From the NCBI RefSeq assembly GCF_039538005.1, contig NZ_BAABBO010000001.1, positions 186,001 to 250,000 on the forward strand: DNA of 64,000 bases, read 5' to 3'. Under the pieces are notes generated by a model that saw nothing but the letters and a program-made list of their open reading frames with translations, did not search any database and was not told where the DNA came from. The stretch comes from Allohahella marinimesophila (GTDB lineage: Bacteria > Pseudomonadota > Gammaproteobacteria > Pseudomonadales > Oleiphilaceae). Both the position numbers and the translations under genes were made by a program. Every line of letters begins with the position of its first letter. Positions within the stretch are counted from its first letter, which is position 1. Of the stretch, positions 1-8,548 are shown in pieces.

Positions 1-1
1 A

Positions 2-433
2 GCCGATATGGCGGACTCGGTCACTGAGATCGAGGATCTCCATGGAAAGACTGTAAGCCTTTACCGGAAATTTGAGTATGACGATCCATTGAAGAAGTTG
101 ATCGAAGAAGAGCGGATCAAAGTTGTCCTGGTAGACAGTCTCGATAAGGCGCTCTCACTGCTCCAGATGGGCCGAATTGACGCACATATCGAGTTCACCA
201 GCGTGTCTTTCAGAATTCTCGAAGATCCTGATTACCAAACCAGCCTGAAAATGGCGCCGCTTCGCACTGATACTTTTGGGTATTCCTGTGCCGTCGCTGA
301 CCACCTCATCCCTCAGCTGGATAGCATGAATTCAGCTATTCAGCAGGCTCAACAGAATGGTGAGATCACGGCATTGCTCCGTAGATACAATTTTCCCGAC
401 TCGCAACATTTACCAGTGTCCTCGAAGGAGTAA
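2..433 (+). CDS. Periplasmic solute-binding protein (SBP_bac_3-like), 5' truncated by window edge
   Basis: This is the C-terminal part of a small-molecule-binding protein of the bacterial extracellular solute-binding family 3 type. The frame is open from base 2, before the first ATG at base 8, so the gene very probably begins outside the window. The visible protein has the second-lobe pattern of the family: an L-x-G-K-T-V segment near the start, then DSLDKALSLLQMGRIDAHIE, where a polar residue-G-R-x-D motif marks the hinge region, then a C-terminal helix ending in a short Pro-Ser tail. No transporter genes are adjacent, which fits the stand-alone periplasmic sensors of this family common in gammaproteobacteria. 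The ligand cannot be read from the sequence. The next gene starts 8 bases after its stop and may be cotranscribed. Confidence 0.75.
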   Translation, partial: ADMADSVTEIEDLHGKTVSLYRKFEYDDPLKKLIEEERIKVVLVDSLDKALSLLQMGRIDAHIEFTSVSFRILEDPDYQTSLKMAPLRTDTFGYSCAVADHLIPQLDSMNSAIQQAQQNGEITALLRRYNFPDSQHLPVSSKE

Positions 434-441
434 GAGAGATC

Positions 442-678
442 GTGAATTTGGTCACCAAGAAACCCTGCATCGATGTCTGCGAATTCGACAAGCACGCCAT
501 CTGTAAGGCCTGTGGACGAAGCAAGCAGGAGAAAAAGGAATGGAAGCAGATGTCCGATGCCGAAAAGCAGGCGATCTGGGATCGCGTCCTGATCTCACAT
601 GGTTCTGGTAAGGGAAAAGACTCCCGCAGCTTGCGGGCGCTCTACGAAAAGGCCCGAAGCAAAAAGGCGAAAAAGTAG
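442..678 (+). CDS. DUF1289 family small Cys-containing protein
   Basis: This 78-residue protein matches the DUF1289 pattern. It opens with K-P-C-I-D-V-C, followed by I-C-K-A-C-G-R-S, giving four conserved cysteines in two pairs that could bind a metal. A W-x-x-M-S-D-A-E-K helix follows and the tail is strongly basic (many Lys and Arg). The start is GTG, preceded by a purine-rich stretch that overlaps the end of the upstream gene. Members are widespread short proteins in proteobacteria with no established biochemical role. Family assignment is firm; function is unknown. Confidence 0.8.
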   Translation: MNLVTKKPCIDVCEFDKHAICKACGRSKQEKKEWKQMSDAEKQAIWDRVLISHGSGKGKDSRSLRALYEKARSKKAKK

Positions 679-761
679 TAAACAGCGGGGGAACAACGGC
701 GAGCAGGTTGATTTTCGCCAGTCGCCGTCTCCCCAAATCGCTAAGCTCTTGGGGTCAAAGC

Positions 762-1790
762 CTAACCTTCCTCGTCGTCCACGTCATCAGCTTCTCGAGG
801 TGCGTCGTTCAGCTTGAAGTCACCGGCATGAACGGCGGGGGCATACCCCATGAAGCCGCCCAGACCTTCGCCAGTTTCTGAAACGCATTGGCCCTGAATC
901 TGATAGAGGGGCAGGCTGGTGCGTTGCGATTCTTTCGGTGATTCGGACCAGTAGGCTAGCTGGAACTGCTCGATTTTTGCGGTAGCACAGCCGACGGGCA
1001 TACTGAGATGCGAGCCGACCTTCAACTGTCTGAAAGCCTCCTCCGCCGGCACCGTTTTCAGCATGACATTGGTAGGCCTGGCGCTCCGCCACATTCGGGT
1101 CACTCCGACGACGTCACCTCCATCACCCAGGGCGACGTAGAGCTTCGAACCAGGCCCTGTCACAGGAAGGTCACCCCACTGTTGCGGATAGCGAACCTCG
1201 ATGCTGGTGGCAAAGCTCTGCAGTATCCTGCCACTCTTTGCCTCGAACTCGCTCAACATCGGTTGGTGAAAGCTGACCAGGTCGGGTTTCGCCAGCGCAT
1301 CGTCGGGCAGCAGACCGTGCTTCAGTAGATATTCGGTGGCAATGACGAAAGCTTTTTCAGCTTCTGGCAAGCGGGGTTGCTCTTCGGGCACGGCGTGGAG
1401 TCTATGATCGTAGCGATAGAAGAATCCGCCAGAGGAATCGAACCCAGTCAGCGTCTGCTGGTCGTCAGTGCCCGCCCGAGTTCTCGTCGCCAGCTTGCCT
1501 TTGCCGTTTCGCATCAACTTGTCGTCGAGGCCGAGTCTGCCAGCAACATCTCTCAGATCCGCTGTTGGATCGTCAGAAACAAAAGTCGCCATCAGCGGCA
1601 GCTGGACAGGGACTTGGGGTAAGCTCGTAGCCAGTTCGAAATGCGGTGTCACCACACCAAGGTTTGATGTTCGAAAGACGGGCATGCTGGGCAGCGTGCC
1701 AGCTTGAGCAAGCGTAGCGGTAGAGGCGGATGCCTGAACTATTGTCGTCAGAACGGCCAAGCGAAGTTTTGAGGATGATCGATATGTCAT
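762..1790 (-). CDS. Secreted hypothetical protein, second gene of a DUF6345-like pair
   Basis: A protein of about 342 residues starting at the ATG at 1790, which follows a GGAG Shine-Dalgarno sequence. A longer in-frame start at 1820 would overlap the upstream gene and has no such site. The N-terminus has a signal peptide with a basic start, a hydrophobic core and an A-L-A-Q-A cleavage-like site. The mature part contains a segment beginning P-V-F-R-T-S-N-L-G and ends in a highly acidic tail (D-D-V-D-D-E-E-G). I do not recognise a catalytic domain. It lies 11 bases downstream of the DUF6345-like gene and is almost certainly cotranscribed with it. I suspect it corresponds to the N-terminal accessory region that in other bacteria is joined to DUF6345 in one chain, but this is inference. 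Confidence 0.6.
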   Translation of the reverse strand: MTYRSSSKLRLAVLTTIVQASASTATLAQAGTLPSMPVFRTSNLGVVTPHFELATSLPQVPVQLPLMATFVSDDPTADLRDVAGRLGLDDKLMRNGKGKLATRTRAGTDDQQTLTGFDSSGGFFYRYDHRLHAVPEEQPRLPEAEKAFVIATEYLLKHGLLPDDALAKPDLVSFHQPMLSEFEAKSGRILQSFATSIEVRYPQQWGDLPVTGPGSKLYVALGDGGDVVGVTRMWRSARPTNVMLKTVPAEEAFRQLKVGSHLSMPVGCATAKIEQFQLAYWSESPKESQRTSLPLYQIQGQCVSETGEGLGGFMGYAPAVHAGDFKLNDAPREADDVDDEEG

Positions 1791-1801
1791 GGGAGGTCTC
1801 C

Positions 1802-2605
1802 TTAACAGTTGTGGCTCCACTTCCAGCCAGTGCCATTGTTGGGTTGGTCGCTGCCGACAGAGCCTTCGCCCCAGAGGTGGTCGTTGTAATGACTTTTCAC
1901 TTCGGCTATGATCATTTGCGTAGTGCCGCCGTTCTGGTCCGTACAGCCGCCGGATCCCGAAAACCAGGCGTCCTTCATCGTGTCGCCGCCGCCGTCAAAG
2001 AAACCCCAGTCAATCAACTCGTCTGCGAATTGACCACCGGTATCGCCGTCCAGCGGCGAGTCATGCCAGCCGATAAGTAGATGCAATCTGTTCAGGCCAT
2101 TGCTATACCATGTGGCCACATTGTTGCCTGTATCGCGAAAGGTCATGGAGGTGTCGAAGGTCACCCATTCCACGTCCCTATCGCCCCAGCGTCCTTCGGT
2201 GCTGGTGAAAATGGTGCCTGGATTATTCGTGGTGAACTCCACCAGACCAACATTGCCGTGACCGCAGAAGTAGGAGAAGTCGGCATCGTCCGACCAGTCG
2301 CCATCGTCACCACCCGCGAGGTGATCACTCTTGAAGTCCTGCTCCCAGGCGTTATTGTCACTCCATCGGGTGCGGCCCCATCCTCCAGCGTCGCCAAATT
2401 CGTTAAACAGCCCGTCGGTGGTATGATCACAGCCAGGCAGGTTGCTGGAGGGGGAGGCGCTATAGTCCTCGATATGTTCAGCAAGCAGTTCCTTGGCCGC
2501 ATAGGAGCTGCTGGCGGCCACGGCGCAAGCAAGCGCCACCGGAGCCAGCAAGCCAGTCTTTATCCCCAAGCTTCGGGATGAATGCTTTAATAGGTAGCTC
2601 GACAT
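1802..2605 (-). CDS. Secreted DUF6345-like protein
   Basis: A secreted protein of about 267 residues. I place the start at the second of two close ATGs (2605) because AAGGAG lies six bases upstream of it, while the first ATG (2611) touches the Shine-Dalgarno sequence. A signal peptide with an A-x-A-type end (S-S-Y-A-A) precedes the mature chain. The mature part is rich in Asp, Gly and Trp and contains a D-A-D-F-S-Y-F-C-G-H-G-N segment, a D-A-D...GHG pattern I associate with DUF6345 proteins, and later L-L-I-G-W-H-D-S-P-L. These look like the core of a caspase- or gingipain-like alpha/beta fold (strand ending in H-G), but no activity can be claimed. It is the first gene of a two-gene operon. 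Confidence 0.6.
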   Translation of the reverse strand: MSSYLLKHSSRSLGIKTGLLAPVALACAVAASSSYAAKELLAEHIEDYSASPSSNLPGCDHTTDGLFNEFGDAGGWGRTRWSDNNAWEQDFKSDHLAGGDDGDWSDDADFSYFCGHGNVGLVEFTTNNPGTIFTSTEGRWGDRDVEWVTFDTSMTFRDTGNNVATWYSNGLNRLHLLIGWHDSPLDGDTGGQFADELIDWGFFDGGGDTMKDAWFSGSGGCTDQNGGTTQMIIAEVKSHYNDHLWGEGSVGSDQPNNGTGWKWSHNC

Positions 2606-2747
2606 CGTCATCTCCTTTTTTCTGGATTTACTCCAGTGCTGCACTGGAGATGTCAGGGTGCAATAACTGAGGTATTGACGCTGTGAAAAAGAGCAGGGGG
2701 ACAATGTGAAAAATTACCAGGTTGAGTCGACCAGCGAGGAGTCACCG

Positions 2748-2834
2748 ATGAATTTGCGTCCTCATGTCCGAGCCGACGACAAGATCATGCTCTTCGATGG
2801 TGGCCGCATGCAGCTTGTCCGGTTCCGTCAGTGA
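2748..2834 (+). CDS. Possible 28-residue small protein with strong Shine-Dalgarno
   Basis: A short frame of 28 codons encoding a basic peptide that ends D-G-G-R-M-Q-L-V-R-F-R-Q. Its ATG is preceded by GAGGAG with a five-base spacer, one of the best ribosome-binding sites in this part of the window. It lies between the DUF6345-like operon and the hybrid kinase gene, 63 bases upstream of the kinase start. It could be an independent small protein, a leader peptide for the kinase gene, or the remnant of a larger gene. No family is recognised. Confidence 0.3.
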   Translation: MNLRPHVRADDKIMLFDGGRMQLVRFRQ

Positions 2835-2897
2835 CATTGGCTGTACCACTATCCCTCCTCGACTGGGCGGGACGATGAGAATATGTGATATAGGCTC

Positions 2898-4862
2898 ATG
2901 AATCAGGCGCTCTCATTATCTTCTGGAAGTAAGATGGACAAAATCCCGGCTAGCAAATCGACACTGTACTCTGACCCCACCGAAGCTGAGCGACTCAAGA
3001 CTTTCGTCGCCAGCGTGACCGACTATGCGATTTACATGCTGACGCCAGAAGGGATTGTGAATAGCTGGAATGCCGGTGCAGTCCGATTCAAGGGCTACAC
3101 GGCTGATGAAATCATTGGCAAGCACTTTTCGTGCTTTTACACCAGTGAAGATAAGGCACGAGGTATTCCGGCCAAGGCCTTACAGACTGCGGTAGACACC
3201 GGTCGCTTCGAGGACGAAGGCTGGCGTATCCGAAAGGACGGCACGCGCTTCTGGGCCAGCGTGGTACTGGACGCCATAAGGGATGATGCAGGATTGCTGC
3301 TCGGATTTACCAAGATCACTCGCGATCTAACGGATCGAAAGAAGGCTGCTGATGCTCTGCATGCCAGCGAAGAGCGCTTTCGTCTTCTGGTGCAGGGCGT
3401 CACCGATTACGCCATCTACATGCTCTCCCCCGAAGGCCAGATCACGAACTGGAACATGGGTGCCAGGCGCATCAAGGGTTACGACGAGAGTGAGGTGGTC
3501 GGCTCGCATTTTTCCCGGTTCTATACCGATGAAGATCGCCTCAGAAAACTCCCCCAGAAGGCTCTCGAGACGGCTAGGGTGGAAGGCCGTTTCGAGAGCG
3601 AGGGGTGGCGAATTCGTAAAGATGGTAGTCGATTCTGGGCACACGTTGTCATCGACCCGGTCAGCAATGACAAAGGCGAGTTGATCGGCTTCGCGAAAAT
3701 TACGCGAGATATTACCGAGCGGCGGGAATCAGCCCTTGCGCTTGAAAAGGCCCAGAACGCTTTGTTTCAGTCCCAGAAGCTCGAAGCGATCGGAAAACTG
3801 ACTGGCGGTGTTGCGCACGATTTCAATAACCTGCTGAGCGTGATCACCAATGGTATGGCTCTCTTGCGGATGAACGGCGTCGACCAGCAGAACCTGAGTA
3901 TCGTGGAGAGCATCGAGCGTGCTGTGACACGTGGAGCCACTCTCACTCGCGAGCTGTTGACCTTTGCCCGTCAGCAGCCCCTGAAGCAGGAGCGGAACAA
4001 TATCAATGCGATTATTCGGTCCTTTGAAGCCGTCTTGCGGAGGGCGAACACTGGCGCAGTCTCCTTGAATCTGGATCTTGGGGGCCATCTTCCGGATGTG
4101 ATGATCGATGCAGCCCAGTTCGAGGCGGCTTTGCTGAACCTCATCGTGAATGCCCAGGATGCAACACCTGATGGCGGCACTATTGATGTTCGGACCAGGG
4201 TCGTCGCGCTCGATGTGAACGACGTTGGCACTCTGCCCGCGGGTCGATACGTAGCGATAACCGTTTCTGATACCGGGGTCGGTATGTCGCCAGACGTGGT
4301 CTCACGGGCCACCGAACCATTTTTCACCACGAAGGAGATTGGCAAGGGTACCGGGCTTGGGCTGAGTCAGGTCTATGGCTTCATTCAGCAGTCCAGGGGC
4401 GATATCAACATCGATTCGGCCCTGGGCAAGGGCGCCAGGATTTCGATCTACCTGCCGGCTTTGGACGACGCTATAGCCGCCGTGGTCAACAAGGACAAAG
4501 ACCGTGAGAGCGTGCTCGTGGTCGATGATGAGCCTGACGTTCTGGCCATGGCTCAGCAGCTTTTCCAGAACTTCGGCTATGAGGTGTTCACAGCCAGATC
4601 AGGAGAAGAGGCGCTGGACATCCTTCAACGGACCACAAACATCGACCTCCTGTTTACCGACCTCGTGATGCCTGCGATGAATGGGCTCGAGCTCGGTGTG
4701 AAGGCCCGGGCGATGATCCCGGGACTCAAGATTGTGATCGCGTCCGGTTACACCGGTTTGGCCGATCTGGGCGCTAGTGACATCAGTCTTGAAGATTTTC
4801 AGTTCGTCTCGAAGCCTTACCAGATTTCGGAAATTATCAAGAATCTTCGCCTCGTCGACTGA
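2898..4862 (+). CDS. PAS-PAS hybrid histidine kinase with C-terminal receiver
   Basis: A 654-residue soluble hybrid sensor kinase. Two tandem PAS domains (about 31-150 and 155-275) are very similar to each other, each ending in an I-T-R-D-[LI]-T PAC motif, which suggests internal duplication. The dimerisation/phosphoacceptor region carries G-G-V-A-H-D-F-N-N with the likely phosphorylated His at 307. The ATPase domain has the N box (Asn418), G1 box (D458-T-G-V-G), an F-box with T-E-P-F-F-T-T-K and the G2 box G-K-G-T-G-L-G-L. A receiver domain follows from about 535, with acidic pair D543-D544, phosphoacceptor Asp588 and Lys639. No transmembrane segment is seen, so it senses a cytoplasmic signal, perhaps through a PAS-bound ligand. 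No partner response regulator is adjacent. A later in-frame ATG at codon 13 is an alternative start. Confidence 0.92.
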   Translation: MNQALSLSSGSKMDKIPASKSTLYSDPTEAERLKTFVASVTDYAIYMLTPEGIVNSWNAGAVRFKGYTADEIIGKHFSCFYTSEDKARGIPAKALQTAVDTGRFEDEGWRIRKDGTRFWASVVLDAIRDDAGLLLGFTKITRDLTDRKKAADALHASEERFRLLVQGVTDYAIYMLSPEGQITNWNMGARRIKGYDESEVVGSHFSRFYTDEDRLRKLPQKALETARVEGRFESEGWRIRKDGSRFWAHVVIDPVSNDKGELIGFAKITRDITERRESALALEKAQNALFQSQKLEAIGKLTGGVAHDFNNLLSVITNGMALLRMNGVDQQNLSIVESIERAVTRGATLTRELLTFARQQPLKQERNNINAIIRSFEAVLRRANTGAVSLNLDLGGHLPDVMIDAAQFEAALLNLIVNAQDATPDGGTIDVRTRVVALDVNDVGTLPAGRYVAITVSDTGVGMSPDVVSRATEPFFTTKEIGKGTGLGLSQVYGFIQQSRGDINIDSALGKGARISIYLPALDDAIAAVVNKDKDRESVLVVDDEPDVLAMAQQLFQNFGYEVFTARSGEEALDILQRTTNIDLLFTDLVMPAMNGLELGVKARAMIPGLKIVIASGYTGLADLGASDISLEDFQFVSKPYQISEIIKNLRLVD

Positions 4863-4895
4863 TCAAGGCGCCTGGCAGACTGAATTCAGCGGCAA

Positions 4896-5516
4896 TCAGG
4901 CGTCCGCGGGCCACGGCTCGGCCCAGGCAGGCAGTTTATCAAGGCTATCGAGCCATGCGACGATATTGGAGAACTGTTCCAGTCGCATGTCGGCTTCACG
5001 CCAGTGGCAGGCCATGGAGGCCAGCGAAAAATCCGCAATGGTCAGTCTATCGAAGGCAATATGATGTCGACCGGCCAAATGCGTGTTCAGCACGCCTGCA
5101 AACTTCTCCAGTTCCGGCCGCTTGGCTTCCAGTTTGTCCAGGTTGGGTGGCCCCATCTTGAATTTTGGTTTGATGACATATTCGAAGTAGAACTGTCCGA
5201 CCACTGGCGACCAGTGGCCTTCGTTCCAGCTCAACCAGCGCAGCAGTTCGACCTGTTCAGCAGGCTTACTCGCTGGCCACATCTCAGAACCGGCCTTGAT
5301 GCACAGATGCGCCATGATGGCAGAAGATTCCCAGAGCACGAGTTCGCCATCGACCAGTGTGGGGGCCTTCATATTGGGGTTGAGGGTTTTATAGTCAGGG
5401 GCCTGCAGGCCGCCCTTGGCGACGTCGAGCCAGACAAACTTAGCTTCGATGCCGAGATGCTTTGCCAGTGCCACTACACGACGCGGCGCCTGTGCCTTGA
5501 ACCAGTAAATCTTCAT
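4896..5516 (-). CDS. Glutathione S-transferase family protein
   Basis: A 206-residue protein with the two-domain GST layout. The N-terminal thioredoxin-like half begins M-K-I-Y-W and contains N-P-N-M-K-A-P-T-L-V-D (with the cis-Pro before the third strand) and the W-E-S-S-A-I glutathione-binding loop. The C-terminal all-helical half includes the conserved I-A-D-F-S-L N-capping-box motif. The family conjugates or reduces substrates with glutathione in the cytoplasm. The substrate cannot be inferred. It is convergent with the kinase gene (33 bases between stops) and monocistronic. Confidence 0.88.
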   Translation of the reverse strand: MKIYWFKAQAPRRVVALAKHLGIEAKFVWLDVAKGGLQAPDYKTLNPNMKAPTLVDGELVLWESSAIMAHLCIKAGSEMWPASKPAEQVELLRWLSWNEGHWSPVVGQFYFEYVIKPKFKMGPPNLDKLEAKRPELEKFAGVLNTHLAGRHHIAFDRLTIADFSLASMACHWREADMRLEQFSNIVAWLDSLDKLPAWAEPWPADA

Positions 5517-5625
5517 TGAAGTGCTTCCTGAAACGTTGTCGACTTTGGCATTGTTGATTTTGAAAGAAAAGCGCCGCTAGCAGGCAACTCCTGAACACAG
5601 TATCTTTGAAGCATCAGGAGGTGTC

Positions 5626-6207
5626 ATGCGAATACTCATTATTTCAGCCATAGCGGTTCTATGCTCGGCCTGCGCGACGAATCAGGATTCTTCATCCACC
5701 GAGAGCCAGAGCGCCATACAGCCTGCCAGCGAGACCCTGCTCCAGCCAATGCCAATGCCTGGCGGCCCGTGGACCAGTTATTCAAGAGAACAGGGTGGAG
5801 TCTCCCAACACATGTGGACGGCTAATGAAGGTGCAGATGTCGTCAGATCCAGCACCTATCAAGGTGCCTCCAATAGCAGTGTCGAATTGGCGAAATCTAC
5901 CGATGACCAGGCTGGCGCGCAGAAGTGCGAGACCTTCGGGTCCTCGAATGCCTCGCCAAGCGAGGAAAATGGCTATCCAACCATTACCTGGATCTCTTCC
6001 TGCCAGTTGAACGATGGCAGCGAGCGGCATCTGTTGAATAAGGTGATCTCCGGCAAGACAGCTCTCTACCACTTCGCCCGCAGCTGGAACGCCAGACCAT
6101 CGTCGGAGCAGCTTGGCATCTGGAAGGAATACTTCGCCACCGTGCAGGTGTGTGATCCTGGAGCCAAGGCTGAAAATGCCTGTGGCTTATTCGGTACTGG
6201 TATTTGA
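5626..6207 (+). CDS. Hypothetical lipoprotein
   Basis: A 193-residue predicted lipoprotein. The first 17 residues form a type II signal peptide with the lipobox L-C-S-A-C, so the mature protein would be acylated at Cys17 and held in the envelope. The start is supported by AGGAGG a few bases upstream of the ATG. The mature chain is Ser-, Gln- and Asn-rich, has scattered cysteines and two Trp-containing stretches, and shows no domain I can name. Its last 21 bases overlap the 3' end of the convergent GAF gene. Confidence 0.75.
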   Translation: MRILIISAIAVLCSACATNQDSSSTESQSAIQPASETLLQPMPMPGGPWTSYSREQGGVSQHMWTANEGADVVRSSTYQGASNSSVELAKSTDDQAGAQKCETFGSSNASPSEENGYPTITWISSCQLNDGSERHLLNKVISGKTALYHFARSWNARPSSEQLGIWKEYFATVQVCDPGAKAENACGLFGTGI

Positions 6208-7386
6208 GCGCTTCAACTGCTCGTGAATCCGGGCGTTGTTGATCGCCGTGGAGAGCGACGCGACATACCTCCGAATCCTGGCCAGATCCTCCTCATCGAG
6301 ATTGAAGTACTCGTCGGCGCGAAAGAAACTGATAACCCCGATCGTTTCATGCTGGACGATCAGCGGAAGCGCCATATAGGCGGAAAACGGCTTGATCTCA
6401 TACATGACCCGGTCGATGTCTGTGAAGGGAAGTTCCGGCGTGATTTTTGGAAAGTAGAAGGTTTCGCCCGTAGCGAAAGTGTACGAAGACGCGCTGTCTT
6501 CCCTTACGGTCGTGATTTCGAGAGCACACCACTTTTCGAGCAGCTCCTCGGTAATGACATCACCATACACCTTGTGGATATTCAGAAGATTCTTCTCCTT
6601 GTCAGCAAGCTGTATACCGACTGCTTCAAATTCGAATATGTCCTTGAGTCCCAGGGAAATGGCAGCAAACACTTCATCTAGATCCAGCGTCGTGGCTGTT
6701 GTCAGAATAACCTGATTCAGATGCGCAATTTCGCGCTCCCTTGCCCTGCTTTGCTCGAGAGCGTAGCGGGTCTTCCTGACCAAATATGCATTGTTGATGG
6801 TCGTGGCAATCGCAGCTACATAGCGTCCGATGCGATAGACGTCCTGACGGCGCAAGCTGAACGGCGCCTCGGTATGCACGAAGTTGATTACGCCGATGAC
6901 CTTTTCCTGCACTTCAAGTGGGAAGATGGCGATACCCTTGTGAGGGTTCCATTCAAACATCTGGCGATCACGATCGGAGTAGTGCACGAGCAGTTCTGGC
7001 GTAACCGAATTGATGACCTTGATTTCGCTATCCAGAAAACTCCTGACGAAATACACCTCATCCCAGTCAATCGACAAGGGGTAGTTCTCGAATATCTTTC
7101 TGAGTTCCTCAGTGACGCCTTCGCCATACCAGTTCGTCACTTCAAGTGAGCTGGTTTCTGCATTGAACAGATAGATCGATATCTGGTTGAAGTTGAAGAC
7201 ATGCCGCAGGGCATCCATCACTTTTTCAATCACTTCGTCGAGGTTAAGCGTTGTATTGATGGCGACGAGCAGTGAATGTATGTCGGTCAGCTCCTGCCGC
7301 TGCTCATCGCTGTCGAGTGCAAGCTGATAGCGGAGCTCCTGTAGCTCCTGAATCAACTGATCTTTGGTCTTGTGAGCATCTTTCAT
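6187..7386 (-). CDS. Tandem GAF-domain protein
   Basis: About 399 residues from the ATG at 7386. The frame stays open upstream to 7635, but that part overlaps the divergent gene and does not look protein-like. A short N-terminal coiled coil (K-D-Q-L-I-Q-E-L-Q-E-L-R type) leads into two similar GAF modules, about 35-190 and 225-385. Each has a T-T-L-D/N-L-D-E-V segment at its start and a (I/L)-G-V-I-(S/N)-F strand, so they probably arose by duplication. There is no output domain, which is unusual. It may act by binding a partner kinase, cyclase or phosphatase or by sensing a small ligand. It is divergent from the AraC gene. Start choice is moderately certain because no strong ribosome-binding site is visible. 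Confidence 0.8.
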   Translation of the reverse strand: MKDAHKTKDQLIQELQELRYQLALDSDEQRQELTDIHSLLVAINTTLNLDEVIEKVMDALRHVFNFNQISIYLFNAETSSLEVTNWYGEGVTEELRKIFENYPLSIDWDEVYFVRSFLDSEIKVINSVTPELLVHYSDRDRQMFEWNPHKGIAIFPLEVQEKVIGVINFVHTEAPFSLRRQDVYRIGRYVAAIATTINNAYLVRKTRYALEQSRAREREIAHLNQVILTTATTLDLDEVFAAISLGLKDIFEFEAVGIQLADKEKNLLNIHKVYGDVITEELLEKWCALEITTVREDSASSYTFATGETFYFPKITPELPFTDIDRVMYEIKPFSAYMALPLIVQHETIGVISFFRADEYFNLDEEDLARIRRYVASLSTAINNARIHEQLKRSNTSTE

Positions 7387-7646
7387 GAATAAGGACAGCT
7401 TTTCTGGAGTGTGGTCCAGGCGATGGGCAGGCCTCCAGTGTAGCGTAACTTCGGACCGTCTCTTAACCATTGATATGAGACCAGCGTCACCCTGCAGAGG
7501 TCTACATCCTCTCAACACTGAGCTTTCTGTAAGATAGTTAATGTTATGTTCTGCTTTGTATTGCAAACTTGTGTAATGACATGAATGAGTCCTATCTGTC
7601 AGGACACAGGCTGACGGCCCTGCTGAAAGCTGCAAAGGTTATGGTT

Positions 7647-8480
7647 ATGTCCCACGCACTACGAAAAGCCATCATCTATACCTGCCCGGAGCGCTCGGTC
7701 TATGTCGGTCGTCTTGAGCCTGTCCTGCGAAGAAGCAATGTAGTGTCGACGCTACTCGTCTCTCTCGATGATGAGATGCAGTTGGTCGATGACGTCACCA
7801 GACAGACCAGTTCGAGTAAAAGTTTTCTGATTCCCGCCGGTAGTGAAGTGACGATCAATACCCAGGGTGCGCGGGTAGCCATGAGCTTCCTTGACGACAT
7901 GGACGCCGACCTGGCGCGTCTGATTCCGCTCATGAAGAAGGACGTGGTCTATGGTGGTCAACAGCGCATCTTCATGGGTATTCAGCATGAGCGATCCATT
8001 ATTCAGGACGCTGAGTATTTTTCGAAGGAAAGGCCGTCGACTGAAGACGCCCTAGGCCAGTTTCATGACTGGATCGGCTGCAGCGCTGCGGCCACGCCAT
8101 GCGACGAACGCATAGTCAGGACGGCGGCTCTGATCAGGGCGAACTCTGCGAACAATATTTCGGTGACTGAACTGGCTCGTCAGGTGAACCTGTCTGTTCC
8201 AAGATTGATACAACTTTTCAAAACAGCAACAGGCACACCCATTCGCCGATACCGTCTCTGGTGGAGAATACTCGCCACCGCTGAGCATCTCACCAAAGGC
8301 TATTCGCTGACGGATGCAGCCATTGCCTCTGGCTTCTGTGATTATGCCCAGTTCTCCCGTGTCTACCGCGAATTAACTGGCGGGAGTCCTGCCGCGGCGA
8401 AAAACAATACTGAAATCAGGGTGCTGCAGCCAGGCGAACAGTCCAATAAAGTAGCGCCAACCTTATCGATCGTGTCCTGA
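7647..8480 (+). CDS. AraC-family transcriptional regulator
   Basis: About 277 residues. I favour the ATG at 7647, which follows AAAGG by eight bases; the frame is open back to 7569. The N-terminal 150 residues look like a divergent cupin-type sensor. The C-terminal two helix-turn-helix segments are clear: I-S-V-T-E-L-A-R-Q-V-N-L-S with P-R-L-I-Q-L-F-K, then S-L-T-D-A-A-I-A-S-G-F with Q-F-S-R-V-Y-R, the AraC signature. It is divergent from the GAF gene and 68 bases upstream of the broken solute-binding gene, either of which could be its target. The effector is unknown. Confidence 0.88.
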   Translation: MSHALRKAIIYTCPERSVYVGRLEPVLRRSNVVSTLLVSLDDEMQLVDDVTRQTSSSKSFLIPAGSEVTINTQGARVAMSFLDDMDADLARLIPLMKKDVVYGGQQRIFMGIQHERSIIQDAEYFSKERPSTEDALGQFHDWIGCSAAATPCDERIVRTAALIRANSANNISVTELARQVNLSVPRLIQLFKTATGTPIRRYRLWWRILATAEHLTKGYSLTDAAIASGFCDYAQFSRVYRELTGGSPAAAKNNTEIRVLQPGEQSNKVAPTLSIVS

Positions 8481-8548
8481 GTTGACTTACTGACCCCTCA
8501 AACTTTGCGGTAGAATGTTTTGACATTCAACAATGCTGACTCTGTGCT

